A stretch of 64,000 bases of DNA from Thalassobius sp002708925 (GTDB lineage Bacteria > Pseudomonadota > Alphaproteobacteria > Rhodobacterales > Rhodobacteraceae). Below the pieces are notes generated by a model. That model did no database searches. It was not told where the DNA came from and saw only the letters and a program-made list of their open reading frames with translations. Shown here piece by piece: positions 6,339 through 15,186 of this stretch. The stretch spans positions 1-64,000 of the forward strand of contig NZ_JBNAGJ010000012.1 of the NCBI RefSeq assembly GCF_049803795.1, written 5' to 3'. Both the position numbers and the translations under genes were made by a program. Positions within the stretch are counted from its first letter, which is position 1. Every line of letters starts with the position of its first letter.

Positions 6339-8706
6339 TGCGGGCACTCTTTCCACTCACGGAACCGCTCTGCTTCAGGCTGGCGGCGGGGCGTTCGCGC
6401 GGGAGAGCTATCTCGCGGAGCATCTGCCGTATTTTGCGCTCGCGGAAGACGATGTCATGGTCCTGCGCGAAGGCGACCTCTTGGCGACCCTGCGCCTTGA
6501 TGGTCTGAATCCGATGACCTCTGAGGACGCCCGGCTCGACGCGCTCAAACGCGCGGTCGCGGCCATCGTCGCCCAGACTGGCAGTGCCTTCGGCTTCTAC
6601 ATTCACCGGATCTCCGTGCCGCAGGATCTCGGGATGCGCCCCATCGAGGGAGACAGTTTCGCAGCCGCGATCGACGCGCGCTGGCAGGCCCATGTCAAAG
6701 ACCTCTGCCCCGCCAAGCGCCAGCTCTATCTCAGCGTGATCCGGCGCCCCGACATTTCGGCTCGTATTCCGCTCCTCCGCGCGCTGGCCCGCAAGGCCTG
6801 GGTCAAGGACCGCGCGACGCGCCTGCAGGAGCTGAACGAGGTCATGGGCTTCTTCGAGGTGGCGCTTGCCTCGGCCAATCCCGTGAGGCTCACAAAGTCG
6901 GGCGGGGAGTGGCTGGGCTACCTCAACACACTGAACGCAGGCAGCTTCTCCCCGATCTCCTTCGGGCAAAGCACCCTGCCCCTCTCGCACACGCTCAGCA
7001 ACTGCCGCGCGACCTTCGACGGCGACGTGGTCACCCTGACCGACGCCGTGACCGGCCAGGTCAAATACGGCGCTCTCTTCTCGATGAAGACTTATCCGGC
7101 GCTTACAGACGTCACGCTGCTCGACGCGCTCGACCTGCCGCTCGACATCGTACTGACGAACTCCTTCAGCCCGATCCCGAACAACATCATGGCTGAGCGC
7201 ATCCAAAGGATCATCCGCCAGATGCATGCCTCCGACGATGCCGCCGTTTCCCTGCGCGAGCAACTCGGGCAAGCCGCCGACGATCAGGAAGCAGGCCGCA
7301 TCGCCTTTGGCGACCATCACCTCTCGATCGCCGTCTATGCACCAGACCGCGACACGCTCGAACGGGCCGCCGCCCAGATCAAGCGCGTGGGCCAGGAGAT
7401 CATGTCGGTGATCGTGCGCGAGAATATGGCATTGAAAGCCACCTACTTCGCGCAGTCCCCCGGCAACTTCGGCTACCGGGCGCGGAAGACGCCGATCTCC
7501 TCGATCAACTTCGCGGATTTCGCGGCACTTCACGGCAGCGTCGAAGGGCGCGGGCCGGATCAGTCGCCTTGGGGTCAGACCATTTCGGTCCTGCCGACGG
7601 TCGGCACCTCGGGTTATCGCTTCAATTTCCACGAGGCGGGCAGCCCGGGCAAGGAACCGACCGTCGGCCACACCCTCGTTCTGGGACGCACCGGCACCGG
7701 CAAGACGCTCACCACCGCCTTCCTCGCGGCGCAGGCGCAACGGGTCGGCGCGCGGCTCTTCTTCTTCGACAAGGATCGCGGCCTCGAGATGGCCGTGCGC
7801 GCCCTCGGAGGCCGCTACAACGAAATCCGGGCCGGTGTTCCCACGGGGCTGAACCCGCTTGCGACCGAGACCGATGAGCGTGGCCGCGCCTGGCTCTCGG
7901 ACTGGCTTGCGACCCTTCTCACGCGCAATGGCACGCTCTCGGGCGAGCAATCCCGCCATATCCAGAGTGCCGTCGGGCAGAACGCCGATGCGGGCGCGGC
8001 GCTGCAACGCTTCGTTAGTTTCGAGACGCTGTTTCAATCGCTTGATGATGATGGCGAGTTGCAAAGCCGCGTCGCCGAATGGGCGCCGGGTGGGCGCTAC
8101 GGTTGGGTCTTTGACGAGCCGGAACAGGGTGCCGGGCTTGAACTGGCCTCCGACATCATCGGCTTCGACATGACCGAAATCCTCGACATGACCACCGAGC
8201 GCATGGCGGTGCTCTCCTATATCTTCCGCCAGATTGAACGCGTGGTCGAGGACCGCCGCCCCACCATCATCGTCCTCGACGAAGCCTGGAAGCTCTTGGA
8301 CGATCCCTACTTTGGGGCGCGACTCGAAAACTGGCTGGTGACGCTGCGCAAGATGAACTGCGTCGTCATCATGATGACGCAATATCCAAGCCAGCTGCGC
8401 GACAGCCGCGTCGGCAAGACCATCGTCGAGACAGTACCGACCCAGATCCTCTTCCCGAACGACCGCGCCACAATCTCGGATTACGATTTCCTCCGCGTGA
8501 ACGCCAAAGAGGCGGCCCTTCTCGTCCAGCCCACCATCGGCCAGCGCATCGCGCTTGTGCGCTCGGCGGGCGACAGCGTCTTCGTCGACGCCGATCTCTC
8601 CGCGCTTGGAGACCTCCTTCCCATCCTTGGCGGCGGTGCCACCGGCGAGGCCCGCGTGCCTGCCGATTGGCGCGCCAATCCCGATTTCTGGAGACATGTG
8701 ATATGA
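6328..8706 (+). CDS. virB4: VirB4-type ATPase of the type IV secretion system
   Basis: About 792 residues, the family size. It energises pilus biogenesis and substrate transfer at the inner membrane. The Walker A motif GRTGTGKT lies at about residues 453-460, Walker B at IIVLDEAWKLLDDP, and the C-terminal MTQYPSQLRDS segment is typical. The chosen start is TTG 6328, preceded by GGAGG; upstream frame extension into virB3 gives no family-like sequence. The stop overlaps the next start (ATGA). Confidence 0.93.
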   Translation: MALDAGTLSTHGTALLQAGGGAFARESYLAEHLPYFALAEDDVMVLREGDLLATLRLDGLNPMTSEDARLDALKRAVAAIVAQTGSAFGFYIHRISVPQDLGMRPIEGDSFAAAIDARWQAHVKDLCPAKRQLYLSVIRRPDISARIPLLRALARKAWVKDRATRLQELNEVMGFFEVALASANPVRLTKSGGEWLGYLNTLNAGSFSPISFGQSTLPLSHTLSNCRATFDGDVVTLTDAVTGQVKYGALFSMKTYPALTDVTLLDALDLPLDIVLTNSFSPIPNNIMAERIQRIIRQMHASDDAAVSLREQLGQAADDQEAGRIAFGDHHLSIAVYAPDRDTLERAAAQIKRVGQEIMSVIVRENMALKATYFAQSPGNFGYRARKTPISSINFADFAALHGSVEGRGPDQSPWGQTISVLPTVGTSGYRFNFHEAGSPGKEPTVGHTLVLGRTGTGKTLTTAFLAAQAQRVGARLFFFDKDRGLEMAVRALGGRYNEIRAGVPTGLNPLATETDERGRAWLSDWLATLLTRNGTLSGEQSRHIQSAVGQNADAGAALQRFVSFETLFQSLDDDGELQSRVAEWAPGGRYGWVFDEPEQGAGLELASDIIGFDMTEILDMTTERMAVLSYIFRQIERVVEDRRPTIIVLDEAWKLLDDPYFGARLENWLVTLRKMNCVVIMMTQYPSQLRDSRVGKTIVETVPTQILFPNDRATISDYDFLRVNAKEAALLVQPTIGQRIALVRSAGDSVFVDADLSALGDLLPILGGGATGEARVPADWRANPDFWRHVI

Positions 8707-8912
8707 GTTCAAAACCCCTCCTGGCGCTTTGCGCTGCCGCAAGCCTGCTGTCGGCTTGCGAAAAGTACACCGAGAAAACCTCGCCCTGCTTCGGTCGCAA
8801 TGGCGAGCCGCAGGTGACCCGGTCCGCGCTTTCCTTCTCGACCATGGGCGCAGCGGTTCAGGAGACGGACAAGCCCGACTGCACCTTCGAGCCCCTGCCC
8901 CGTCCGGAATGA
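8703..8912 (+). CDS. Small lipoprotein, VirB7-like position
   Basis: A 69-residue lipoprotein. The signal sequence ends in the lipobox LSAC with the lipidated Cys at residue 19. The remainder is polar, with two further Cys that could form a disulfide. It overlaps both neighbours by four bases (ATGA), so it belongs to the virB operon. VirB7 proteins are small outer-membrane lipoproteins that anchor VirB9, and this may fill that role, but sequence alone does not prove it. Confidence 0.7.
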   Translation: MSSKPLLALCAAASLLSACEKYTEKTSPCFGRNGEPQVTRSALSFSTMGAAVQETDKPDCTFEPLPRPE

Positions 8913-10021
8913 ACCGCGCCGCGATCATATCCGCCGGGCTTTGCCTCGGCCTCGGTACCCTGCCCGCGCATGCCCAAGGGGTTCCGACGCAGGACAATTC
9001 CGCGATCGGCCGCGCCATCGCACGGGTGACGGCATTGGCCGAGGATCTGGGCGTGCAGCAGGACAAGGACCGCACCGAGTCCACGCTGGCCGACGTCCAG
9101 GCCGACCAACTGCGCGTCCTCGAGGAGATGACCGCCGCGATCACCGGCCCCGGCTTCGATATCCGCGCGCTCGAGGGCAATGCGGATTTCGGGGTGGCGG
9201 CGGTCTACCCGAACACCGATGCGAGTCCGATGGTGAGCCGCCTTTTTGGCGAGGGCCGCGAGACCGTCGAGATGATGATCGTCGAGGTCGCGGGCGAGTT
9301 CGCAGGCGCGCCGGGTGTGGCCCGCGCCGGCCTCTCCGCCACCCAGTGGCGCTGCCTCTTCCAGGCCCTGATCAAGCAGGAGAGCCGCTTCAACGTCGCC
9401 GCCGAAAGCCCGGTCGGCGCCTATGGGCTGACCCAGCTCATGCCTGGAACCGCGTCTGACCTCGGCGTCGATCGCTATGATGTGAAGGACAACCTGCGCG
9501 GCGGCGCGCGTTACATCACCACGCAGTTGGGCCGCTTCGGCAACATCCCCCATGCGCTTGCGGCCTATAACGCCGGACCGGGCCGGGTCATCGAATATGG
9601 CGGCGTGCCGCCCTTTGCCGAAACCCAGGGCTACGTGCGCAACATCTCGAAGTTCTACAACGAATACCTGGCTGTCGTTGGCGGCGCCGACGCGCTCGGG
9701 ACGCTCTCGCCCTCGGATTTTGCACTGGCCGAATATGCCAGCATCTCCGAGGCAGGCGTCTATTACGCCGCCGATAGTTCGGCAACGACCGAGCAAGTGA
9801 TCAACCGCCTCCGCGCGATCATCCTGCAGATCGATGCGCAGCCCAATGCCAAGGCGGCCTGGGAACTCAACACCTACGCCAAGGCCGAGATCGCCCGCAT
9901 TCTCAATCTTCGTGTCCGGCTGATGGCCGCCAACCAGCAGCGCGAGGCAGCCTACGCGCAGCACCTCGTCGCCGACCGATTGGCCGAGCGCGACTTCATG
10001 CAAATGGGAGTTCCCGAATGA
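8909..10021 (+). CDS. VirB5-like protein with a nested lytic transglycosylase domain
   Basis: 370 residues with a signal peptide ending AHA. Residues 145-250 are a complete lytic transglycosylase domain: the catalytic Glu158 in KQESRF, then GAYGLTQLMPGTA, ALAAYNAGPGRV and GGVPPFAETQGYV. The flanks resemble the next gene. Both mature proteins start QGVPT, both have AEDL-VQ about 20 residues later, and both end with an LNT...A-L-R-...ADER/AERDF-like helix. I read this as a VirB5-type protein into which a VirB1-like domain is inserted, or a fusion of both. It would act in the periplasm, opening peptidoglycan for the channel. It overlaps both neighbours by ATGA. Confidence 0.8.
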   Translation: MNRAAIISAGLCLGLGTLPAHAQGVPTQDNSAIGRAIARVTALAEDLGVQQDKDRTESTLADVQADQLRVLEEMTAAITGPGFDIRALEGNADFGVAAVYPNTDASPMVSRLFGEGRETVEMMIVEVAGEFAGAPGVARAGLSATQWRCLFQALIKQESRFNVAAESPVGAYGLTQLMPGTASDLGVDRYDVKDNLRGGARYITTQLGRFGNIPHALAAYNAGPGRVIEYGGVPPFAETQGYVRNISKFYNEYLAVVGGADALGTLSPSDFALAEYASISEAGVYYAADSSATTEQVINRLRAIILQIDAQPNAKAAWELNTYAKAEIARILNLRVRLMAANQQREAAYAQHLVADRLAERDFMQMGVPE

Positions 10022-10785
10022 GACAGCTTCTCCTGACCGCCGCCGCGGTCACCGCGCTCGGGCTCAGCGGGCCCGCCACGGCTCAGGGCGTGCCGACCTT
10101 CGATGGCTCGCAGCTTGGCCAACTCGTCGCCCAGCTCGAACACATGGCTGAGGATCTAAATGTCCAGATGCAGCAACTCGCCACCATGCGGCTGGAACTG
10201 GAAACCCAGCTGTCGCAGCTCACAAACCTTGAGGCGCAACTGACCTCGCTGATCGAGGGCAGCGGGTTGGGCGAGCTCTTCGCAACAGTCGAGGAATTCC
10301 GCGCGCTGCGCGGCAAGCTCGTGGCTCCTCTCAACACCGCGCAGTCCTTGGCCAGCGGCGATTTCCTCAGCGGCTTCAATCCCGGTGCGGAACTCTCGGC
10401 CTCCGTCGAGCGCGTGCTGTCGGGCAGCGGCTTCACCTCGGAGCGCCTGAGCACGCTCTCGGGATCGGATCAGCCCGCCGACAACCGCATAGCCGCCTCC
10501 GCCGGAGCCAGCGCCATGCTGTCCGTCGCCGCGCAGGAAAGCCACGAGGAGGCAGGCCAAAGCCTCGAGCGGCTCGAGACCATGGTCGGGCTCATCGATG
10601 ATCAGGACGGTCTAAAGGCCGCTGTCGATCTCAACACCCGCGTCACCGCCGAGCTCGGCATCATCCTGACCCAAATCTGGCGGCTGGAAGCGGCGCAAGG
10701 CGTCAGTGCCGGCCAGCTTGGCGTCGTCGATGCCGCGACCCTCGCGGATGAGCGCAAATTCCGCTCGATGGCGGTGGACCCATGA
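10018..10785 (+). CDS. virB5: VirB5/TrbJ-like periplasmic protein
   Basis: 255 residues, signal peptide with cleavage near ATA-QGVPT, then a largely alpha-helical protein rich in Gln and Leu (MQQLATMRLELETQLSQL). This is typical of VirB5/TrbJ minor pilus components. Its position between the transglycosylase gene and virB6 supports the call. The final third (DLNTRVTAELGIILTQIWRLE) matches the C-terminal part of the preceding gene in pattern, so the two are probably paralogs. Starts and stops overlap by four bases on both sides. Confidence 0.75.
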   Translation: MRQLLLTAAAVTALGLSGPATAQGVPTFDGSQLGQLVAQLEHMAEDLNVQMQQLATMRLELETQLSQLTNLEAQLTSLIEGSGLGELFATVEEFRALRGKLVAPLNTAQSLASGDFLSGFNPGAELSASVERVLSGSGFTSERLSTLSGSDQPADNRIAASAGASAMLSVAAQESHEEAGQSLERLETMVGLIDDQDGLKAAVDLNTRVTAELGIILTQIWRLEAAQGVSAGQLGVVDAATLADERKFRSMAVDP

Positions 10786-11219
10786 GGCAAACCATGACTC
10801 ACAGCTTGGCATCAATTCGGTCTCTTTGCTTCGCCGCACTTGTCGTGAGTACCCTGCCCAGTGTTGCGTTGGCCCAGACCCCGAGCACAGATCCCTCCGG
10901 CGACACGACCTTCAACTCGATGGCCATCGCGCGGGACCAGGCCGACGCATGCCGGGTCCCGAAACCGCCCATCGATCTGGCCGAGACCGCATACCTTCGC
11001 AATGGTTACCGCGCGATTCTGCGTATCCTGATCGCTGAAGAGGCGCTCGCCTCGGAGAGCTGTACCTGCCTGCTGGGCGACTTCACCTGGGACCAAGCGC
11101 TTGACGCCATGCCCCGGTTCCAGACCTCGGACAACCCGCGTCTGCCGTTCAAGGTGCTCGATCTCTACGCGCAGGCCGACGCGCTCGAGGCTCAGGTCGT
11201 GGAGGTCTGTGCGGAATAG
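10782..11219 (+). CDS. Exported hypothetical protein of the virB operon
   Basis: 145 residues; the first 31 form a signal peptide (CFAALVVSTLPSVALA). The mature part has a pair of Cys in SCTCLLGDFTWDQAL and a C-terminal Cys, so disulfides are likely. I do not recognise a domain. It overlaps virB5 by ATGA and its TAG abuts the virB6 ATG, so it is cotranscribed and probably a periplasmic accessory of the secretion system. An internal ATG at 10794 is an alternative start that would still keep the signal peptide. Confidence 0.65.
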   Translation: MRQTMTHSLASIRSLCFAALVVSTLPSVALAQTPSTDPSGDTTFNSMAIARDQADACRVPKPPIDLAETAYLRNGYRAILRILIAEEALASESCTCLLGDFTWDQALDAMPRFQTSDNPRLPFKVLDLYAQADALEAQVVEVCAE

Positions 11220-12233
11220 ATGGGAGTAATTCGCGACATACTGGGACAGGTCGACGCCGCGGTAGACACTGTGGCGCAGGACGGCTTTGTCTCTTCGGCA
11301 GGCGCTGTCGGCGACGTGATCTCGGCCGGGGCCGCGCTCCTCGTCGTGCTCCTCGGGATCAACGCGGTCATGCAACTCCGCCCCCTGCCCTTCGGCACCG
11401 GCTTTGCCTTCGGGATGAAGGTGGCGCTCGTGGGCATATTCGCGCAGAGTTGGGATAATTTCAGCGTCATCTATGACATCGTCACGCGCGTGCCCGACTC
11501 CGTCGGGGCCTCGATCCTCGCGCTCACCGGCTCGGGCGATGAGGCCGGGGTCTATGAGAGCCTCGACAACATGGTCGCCCGCATCACCGCCTATGGCGAC
11601 ACGATCGGCGACCGGGCGGGCTGGGTCTTCGGGGCGGTCCTGGGCGCGATCTTCTTCGTCCTTTCAGCCGTCTTTGCCGCCGTCACCGCCGGGATCATCG
11701 CCTTCGCCCGCATTGTGTTCGCGCTGATGATCGTGATCGCCCCCTTCATGATCGTGACTTCGCTGTTCAAACCAACCCAGTCGCTTTTTGAGGCCTGGAC
11801 CCGCGCCACCATCGGCTATGCGCTCATGCCGGTCGCCGCCGCCGGGGCCGCAGGCATCATTGTCGCCATCGCCGAGGCCATCGGGGACGCCTCCGCCGAT
11901 CCGGGTGATGTCGAGACCGTCAGCCTCATCCTGCCCTTCCTCGTCATCCTGATCCTCAGCGCCGGGATCATGGCCTCGGTCCCCTACATCGCCTCCAACC
12001 TCACCGGCGTCGTGGGCATTGCCTCCAACGCCGTGGGTCTGACCGGCCTCGCGCGTCAGGGCTTCGTGAACACGCGCCAGTATGGCACCGGCGCGACCTC
12101 CCGCCTCGTCACCGGCAAGTCTCCGCACGAGCTGAACCAGATGGCCAATGCGGGCGTGGTCAAAACCGGCGAGATGATCCGGCAAAGCCCCGGCGCGCTT
12201 CTCTCCGCCGCCAAGGCCTTCCGCAAACCCTGA
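11220..12233 (+). CDS. virB6: VirB6/TrbL inner membrane channel protein
   Basis: 337 residues with a polytopic pattern. There are hydrophobic segments around residues 25-50, 60-80, 135-165, 165-185, 195-215 and 235-255, and a polar C-terminal tail ending in AKAFRKP. This is the layout of VirB6/TrbL proteins that form the inner membrane part of the channel. It starts on the base after the preceding stop codon. Function follows from topology and operon position, not from a catalytic motif. Confidence 0.85.
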   Translation: MGVIRDILGQVDAAVDTVAQDGFVSSAGAVGDVISAGAALLVVLLGINAVMQLRPLPFGTGFAFGMKVALVGIFAQSWDNFSVIYDIVTRVPDSVGASILALTGSGDEAGVYESLDNMVARITAYGDTIGDRAGWVFGAVLGAIFFVLSAVFAAVTAGIIAFARIVFALMIVIAPFMIVTSLFKPTQSLFEAWTRATIGYALMPVAAAGAAGIIVAIAEAIGDASADPGDVETVSLILPFLVILILSAGIMASVPYIASNLTGVVGIASNAVGLTGLARQGFVNTRQYGTGATSRLVTGKSPHELNQMANAGVVKTGEMIRQSPGALLSAAKAFRKP

Positions 12234-12250
12234 TGTGAAAGACGATTGAC

Positions 12251-12931
12251 TTGAAGAAGCTTGTGACCAGTTCCCCCGCGCCCGATCGCGATGCTTTTGA
12301 GGCGGATTTCATCTACGGGCCAAGACGGCGCGAGCGCTTCGCGTGGTTGGTCGCGGCGGCCGGTGTGCTGGTCGGCGTGGCCGGCATGGTCGCCGGCGCG
12401 AGCCTCTTTCCGCTCAAGACGACCGAAACCTTCGTGGTCGTGGTCGACAAGGAAACCGGCGAAATGGACCGGGTCGCCGCCGTCCAGGCGCTGACACTCT
12501 CGGAAAGCGATGCCATCATCCAGGCCAATCTCGTGGCCTATGTCGATGATCGGGAAACTTATGACCTGACCGATGGCGAGCAACGCATCAACTCGGTGCT
12601 CGACCGTTCGGATGGCGACGCCGCGCGCACGCTGCGCGATCTCTGGTCCTCCACCAACGAAGACTACCCGATTACCGTCTATGGCCGTGACGCCAAGATC
12701 GAGGTGGTGATCAAGTCGGTGAACCAGATCGAGCGCGGCGTGGCCCAGGTCCGTTTCACCCGCACGCTGCGCCGTCCCCGCGATACCCGCACCGTCACTC
12801 GGTCTTACGTCGCCACTGTCGGTTACGACTTCCAACCCGAAACCCGCCAGCGCCTTCAGGACGTCTGGGCCAACCCCTTGGGCTTCGTGGTGACCTCCTA
12901 CCGCGTCGACGCCGAGACCCTGGAGAACTGA
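12251..12931 (+). CDS. virB8: VirB8-type assembly factor
   Basis: 226 residues: a short cytoplasmic N terminus, one membrane segment at about residues 32-53, then a periplasmic VirB8 domain with EQRINSVLDRS, TRTLRRPRDTRTVTRSY and YDFQPETRQRLQDVWANPLGF. That last segment, with NPLGF, is a conserved VirB8 signature. The start is TTG 12251. VirB8 is the inner-membrane assembly platform that contacts VirB9 and VirB10, whose genes follow directly. Confidence 0.9.
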   Translation: MKKLVTSSPAPDRDAFEADFIYGPRRRERFAWLVAAAGVLVGVAGMVAGASLFPLKTTETFVVVVDKETGEMDRVAAVQALTLSESDAIIQANLVAYVDDRETYDLTDGEQRINSVLDRSDGDAARTLRDLWSSTNEDYPITVYGRDAKIEVVIKSVNQIERGVAQVRFTRTLRRPRDTRTVTRSYVATVGYDFQPETRQRLQDVWANPLGFVVTSYRVDAETLEN

Positions 12932-12936
12932 CCTAA

Positions 12937-13659
12937 ATGAGATCTCTACCTGCGCTCCTCCTGGCGCTTGCCATGCCCGTTGCCGCATCCGCCGAAGCCA
13001 CGCCACAAGGCGGCCCGCTCGATATCCGCATCCGCACTGCCGTCTACAATGAAAACCAGGTCTACCGGATCGAAACTGACTTGCGGCATTCGACCACGAT
13101 TCATTTCGGGGCCGGGGAGAGGTTCGAGGCGGTCATTGTCGGCGACACCGAGAGCTTCCAGGTCGATCCGATCCCCGAGCTCGGCAATGTTCTCACGATC
13201 AAACCGCATGTGGCCAATGCCTCGACCAACATGACGGTGATCACCAACCGCCGCACCTATTCCTTCCACCTGCGCGAGGGTTCGATCCCGAACCGCACTG
13301 GTATGTTCTTCGAGGTGCGCTTCCGCTACCCCGACGAGGAACGCCGCGCGGCGGGTGCCACCCAGCCCAAGGGCTATGAGGCTCCGCGGAACTACAACTA
13401 CCGCGTCTCGGGCGAAGGTGATTTCCGCCCCAGCCATATCTACGACGACGGGCGCTACACGTATTTCGTCTTCCCGGAGAACAGTCGCCAGCCCGCCCTC
13501 TTCAAGGCCGATGACCAGGGTCGCGAGCGGACGGTCAACTGGACCCAGCAAGGCAACACGGTCCGGGTGCTCGGGGTGAACACTTACTGGACGCTGCGCA
13601 TCGGCGACGAGGCGATCTGCGCCTGGCGCGACGAAAGCGCGATCTACGTGAGCAACTGA
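12937..13659 (+). CDS. virB9: VirB9/TrbG outer membrane complex protein
   Basis: 240 residues with a signal peptide ending near ASAEA. VirB9 features include the N-terminal beta domain with RTAVYNENQVYRIETDL, the middle YSFHLREG segment, RFRYPDEERR, and the C-terminal NYRVSGEGDFRPSHIYDDGRYTYFVF. The last is typical of the part that binds VirB7 and VirB10. It begins five bases after virB8 and ends two bases before virB10. Confidence 0.92.
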   Translation: MRSLPALLLALAMPVAASAEATPQGGPLDIRIRTAVYNENQVYRIETDLRHSTTIHFGAGERFEAVIVGDTESFQVDPIPELGNVLTIKPHVANASTNMTVITNRRTYSFHLREGSIPNRTGMFFEVRFRYPDEERRAAGATQPKGYEAPRNYNYRVSGEGDFRPSHIYDDGRYTYFVFPENSRQPALFKADDQGRERTVNWTQQGNTVRVLGVNTYWTLRIGDEAICAWRDESAIYVSN

Positions 13660-13661
13660 CC

Positions 13662-15104
13662 ATGGCCGATCAAACCCCTCCCGATCTGCAGGACCGCCTC
13701 GACCAGTTCAACCAGCGTGGAAAATCCGGACGCCGGGGCAACAGCCTCGGGGTCGGTGCGCTCGCCGCGGCCCTCGCCCTTGGCGGCGCCGGGGTCGCGT
13801 ATTTCCTGGCCACTGGTCTGCAGGAAGGTGACAGCGCACTTGAGACCTCCGATGTCGAGACCTTCCAGGACCGCCGCCCCGGCACCGGCGGGCGGCTGGA
13901 ATTTCCGCCTGACGAGACCGAGCAACGGGTCAACGACGCGCTGATCGCCGTCGAGGAAGCGCTCGAGGTGCCTGCGGCGCCAGCACCTGAGCCGAGCGCC
14001 GAAGTGTTGGCCGAGATCGCCAAGCTGCGCGAGGCGCTGGCCGCCAGCCAGGCCGCCCGCAACTCGGAAATCCAGTCCGCCGTCTCAGATCTTCGGGAAG
14101 CATTCGACGAGCAAAAGGCCGCGCTCGAAGCAACGCTCGCCGCAAAGGAAACCGAGCTGGCCAATCTGCAGCGCCAGACCGAGACCCGCATCGAAGGTTT
14201 GCAGGCCATGCTGGATGCCGAACGCGCGCAGCGCGAGGGGCTCGAGGCCGAGCTCGACCGCGAGGGTCTGATTGCCGATCAGCGCCTTCTCGAAGAACGC
14301 CGACGCCAGGAAGAGGAGCAGCGCCAGCGCGAGGCCGAACAGGTCGCCAAAGAGCTTCTGACCGCGCAAATCAAATCCCCCGCCGTGGTCTACGCTGACG
14401 GTCCCCGTGGTGGCCAAAGTGGCGCGGCGGTCGCCGATCCTGCTGCCGCTGGAACCGGGGGCCCGGTACTCTCGGGCAATGAGGCGTTCCTGCAAAGCGC
14501 GCGCCCACTCGAAGTGCAAGAAGCTGCCCGCCTCACCCATCCCGAACGCACGCTGACGCAAGGGTCCGTCATCCAGGCGGCGCTCCAGACCGCTATAAAC
14601 AGCGACCTGCCGGGCTCCGTGGTCGCGGTCGTCTCCGAGCCGGTCCCGGCGTTTTCCGGGGACCGGATCCTGATCCCCCGGGGCTCCCGCCTTTTTGGCC
14701 AATACCGCTCCGGGATCGAAATGCACCAGAAGCGCATCCTGATCCTCTGGACCCGCGTCCTGACCCCGGACGGCACCTCGATGGAAATCGCCGCTGTGGG
14801 CGGCGACCAGCTTGGCCGCTCGGGCCTCACTGGTCTCGTCGACACCAAGTTTGCCGAGCGCTTCGGCGGGGCGGCGCTGATTTCCGTGATCGGGGCGGCG
14901 CCTGCCGTGGCGGCGGAGAGTGCCAACAACGAGACGACAAGCATTGTCCTGGGCGATGTCAGCAGCGACCTGCAGGACGCTGTCGGGTCGGTCATCGCCG
15001 ATCAGGTCTCGATCGCGCCGACGATCTATGTCGATCAGGGCGCCTCGGTCACCGTGCTCGTGGACCGGGATGTGGTGATCTACGGGGGTTCCGGTTCACA
15101 ATGA
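13662..15104 (+). CDS. virB10: VirB10/TrbI scaffold protein
   Basis: 480 residues. A cytoplasmic N terminus is followed by one membrane segment (residues 27-48), an acidic/proline-rich linker, and a long coiled coil (about residues 105-230) rich in Glu, Arg and Gln. The C-terminal VirB10 beta barrel shows VIQAALQTAINSDLPG, DRILIPRGSRLFGQY and IYVDQGASVTVLVDRDVV. VirB10 spans both membranes and opens the channel in response to ATPases. virB11 starts 82 bases downstream. Confidence 0.93.
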   Translation: MADQTPPDLQDRLDQFNQRGKSGRRGNSLGVGALAAALALGGAGVAYFLATGLQEGDSALETSDVETFQDRRPGTGGRLEFPPDETEQRVNDALIAVEEALEVPAAPAPEPSAEVLAEIAKLREALAASQAARNSEIQSAVSDLREAFDEQKAALEATLAAKETELANLQRQTETRIEGLQAMLDAERAQREGLEAELDREGLIADQRLLEERRRQEEEQRQREAEQVAKELLTAQIKSPAVVYADGPRGGQSGAAVADPAAAGTGGPVLSGNEAFLQSARPLEVQEAARLTHPERTLTQGSVIQAALQTAINSDLPGSVVAVVSEPVPAFSGDRILIPRGSRLFGQYRSGIEMHQKRILILWTRVLTPDGTSMEIAAVGGDQLGRSGLTGLVDTKFAERFGGAALISVIGAAPAVAAESANNETTSIVLGDVSSDLQDAVGSVIADQVSIAPTIYVDQGASVTVLVDRDVVIYGGSGSQ

Positions 15105-15186
15105 AAAAGAAGCATCAGGTTTCGCGTTCGAGCCGCAGGCGAGAGGCAGCGAAACCAGGTTCAATATTACCGGAATCACCGAATTG

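Noticed and set aside
6166..9180. A 1004-codon open frame on the minus strand across the virB4 region
   Set aside because: It is antisense to virB4 and neighbours, which have clear motifs. Its translation is low-complexity and Arg/Gly-rich, the usual shadow of GC-rich coding DNA.
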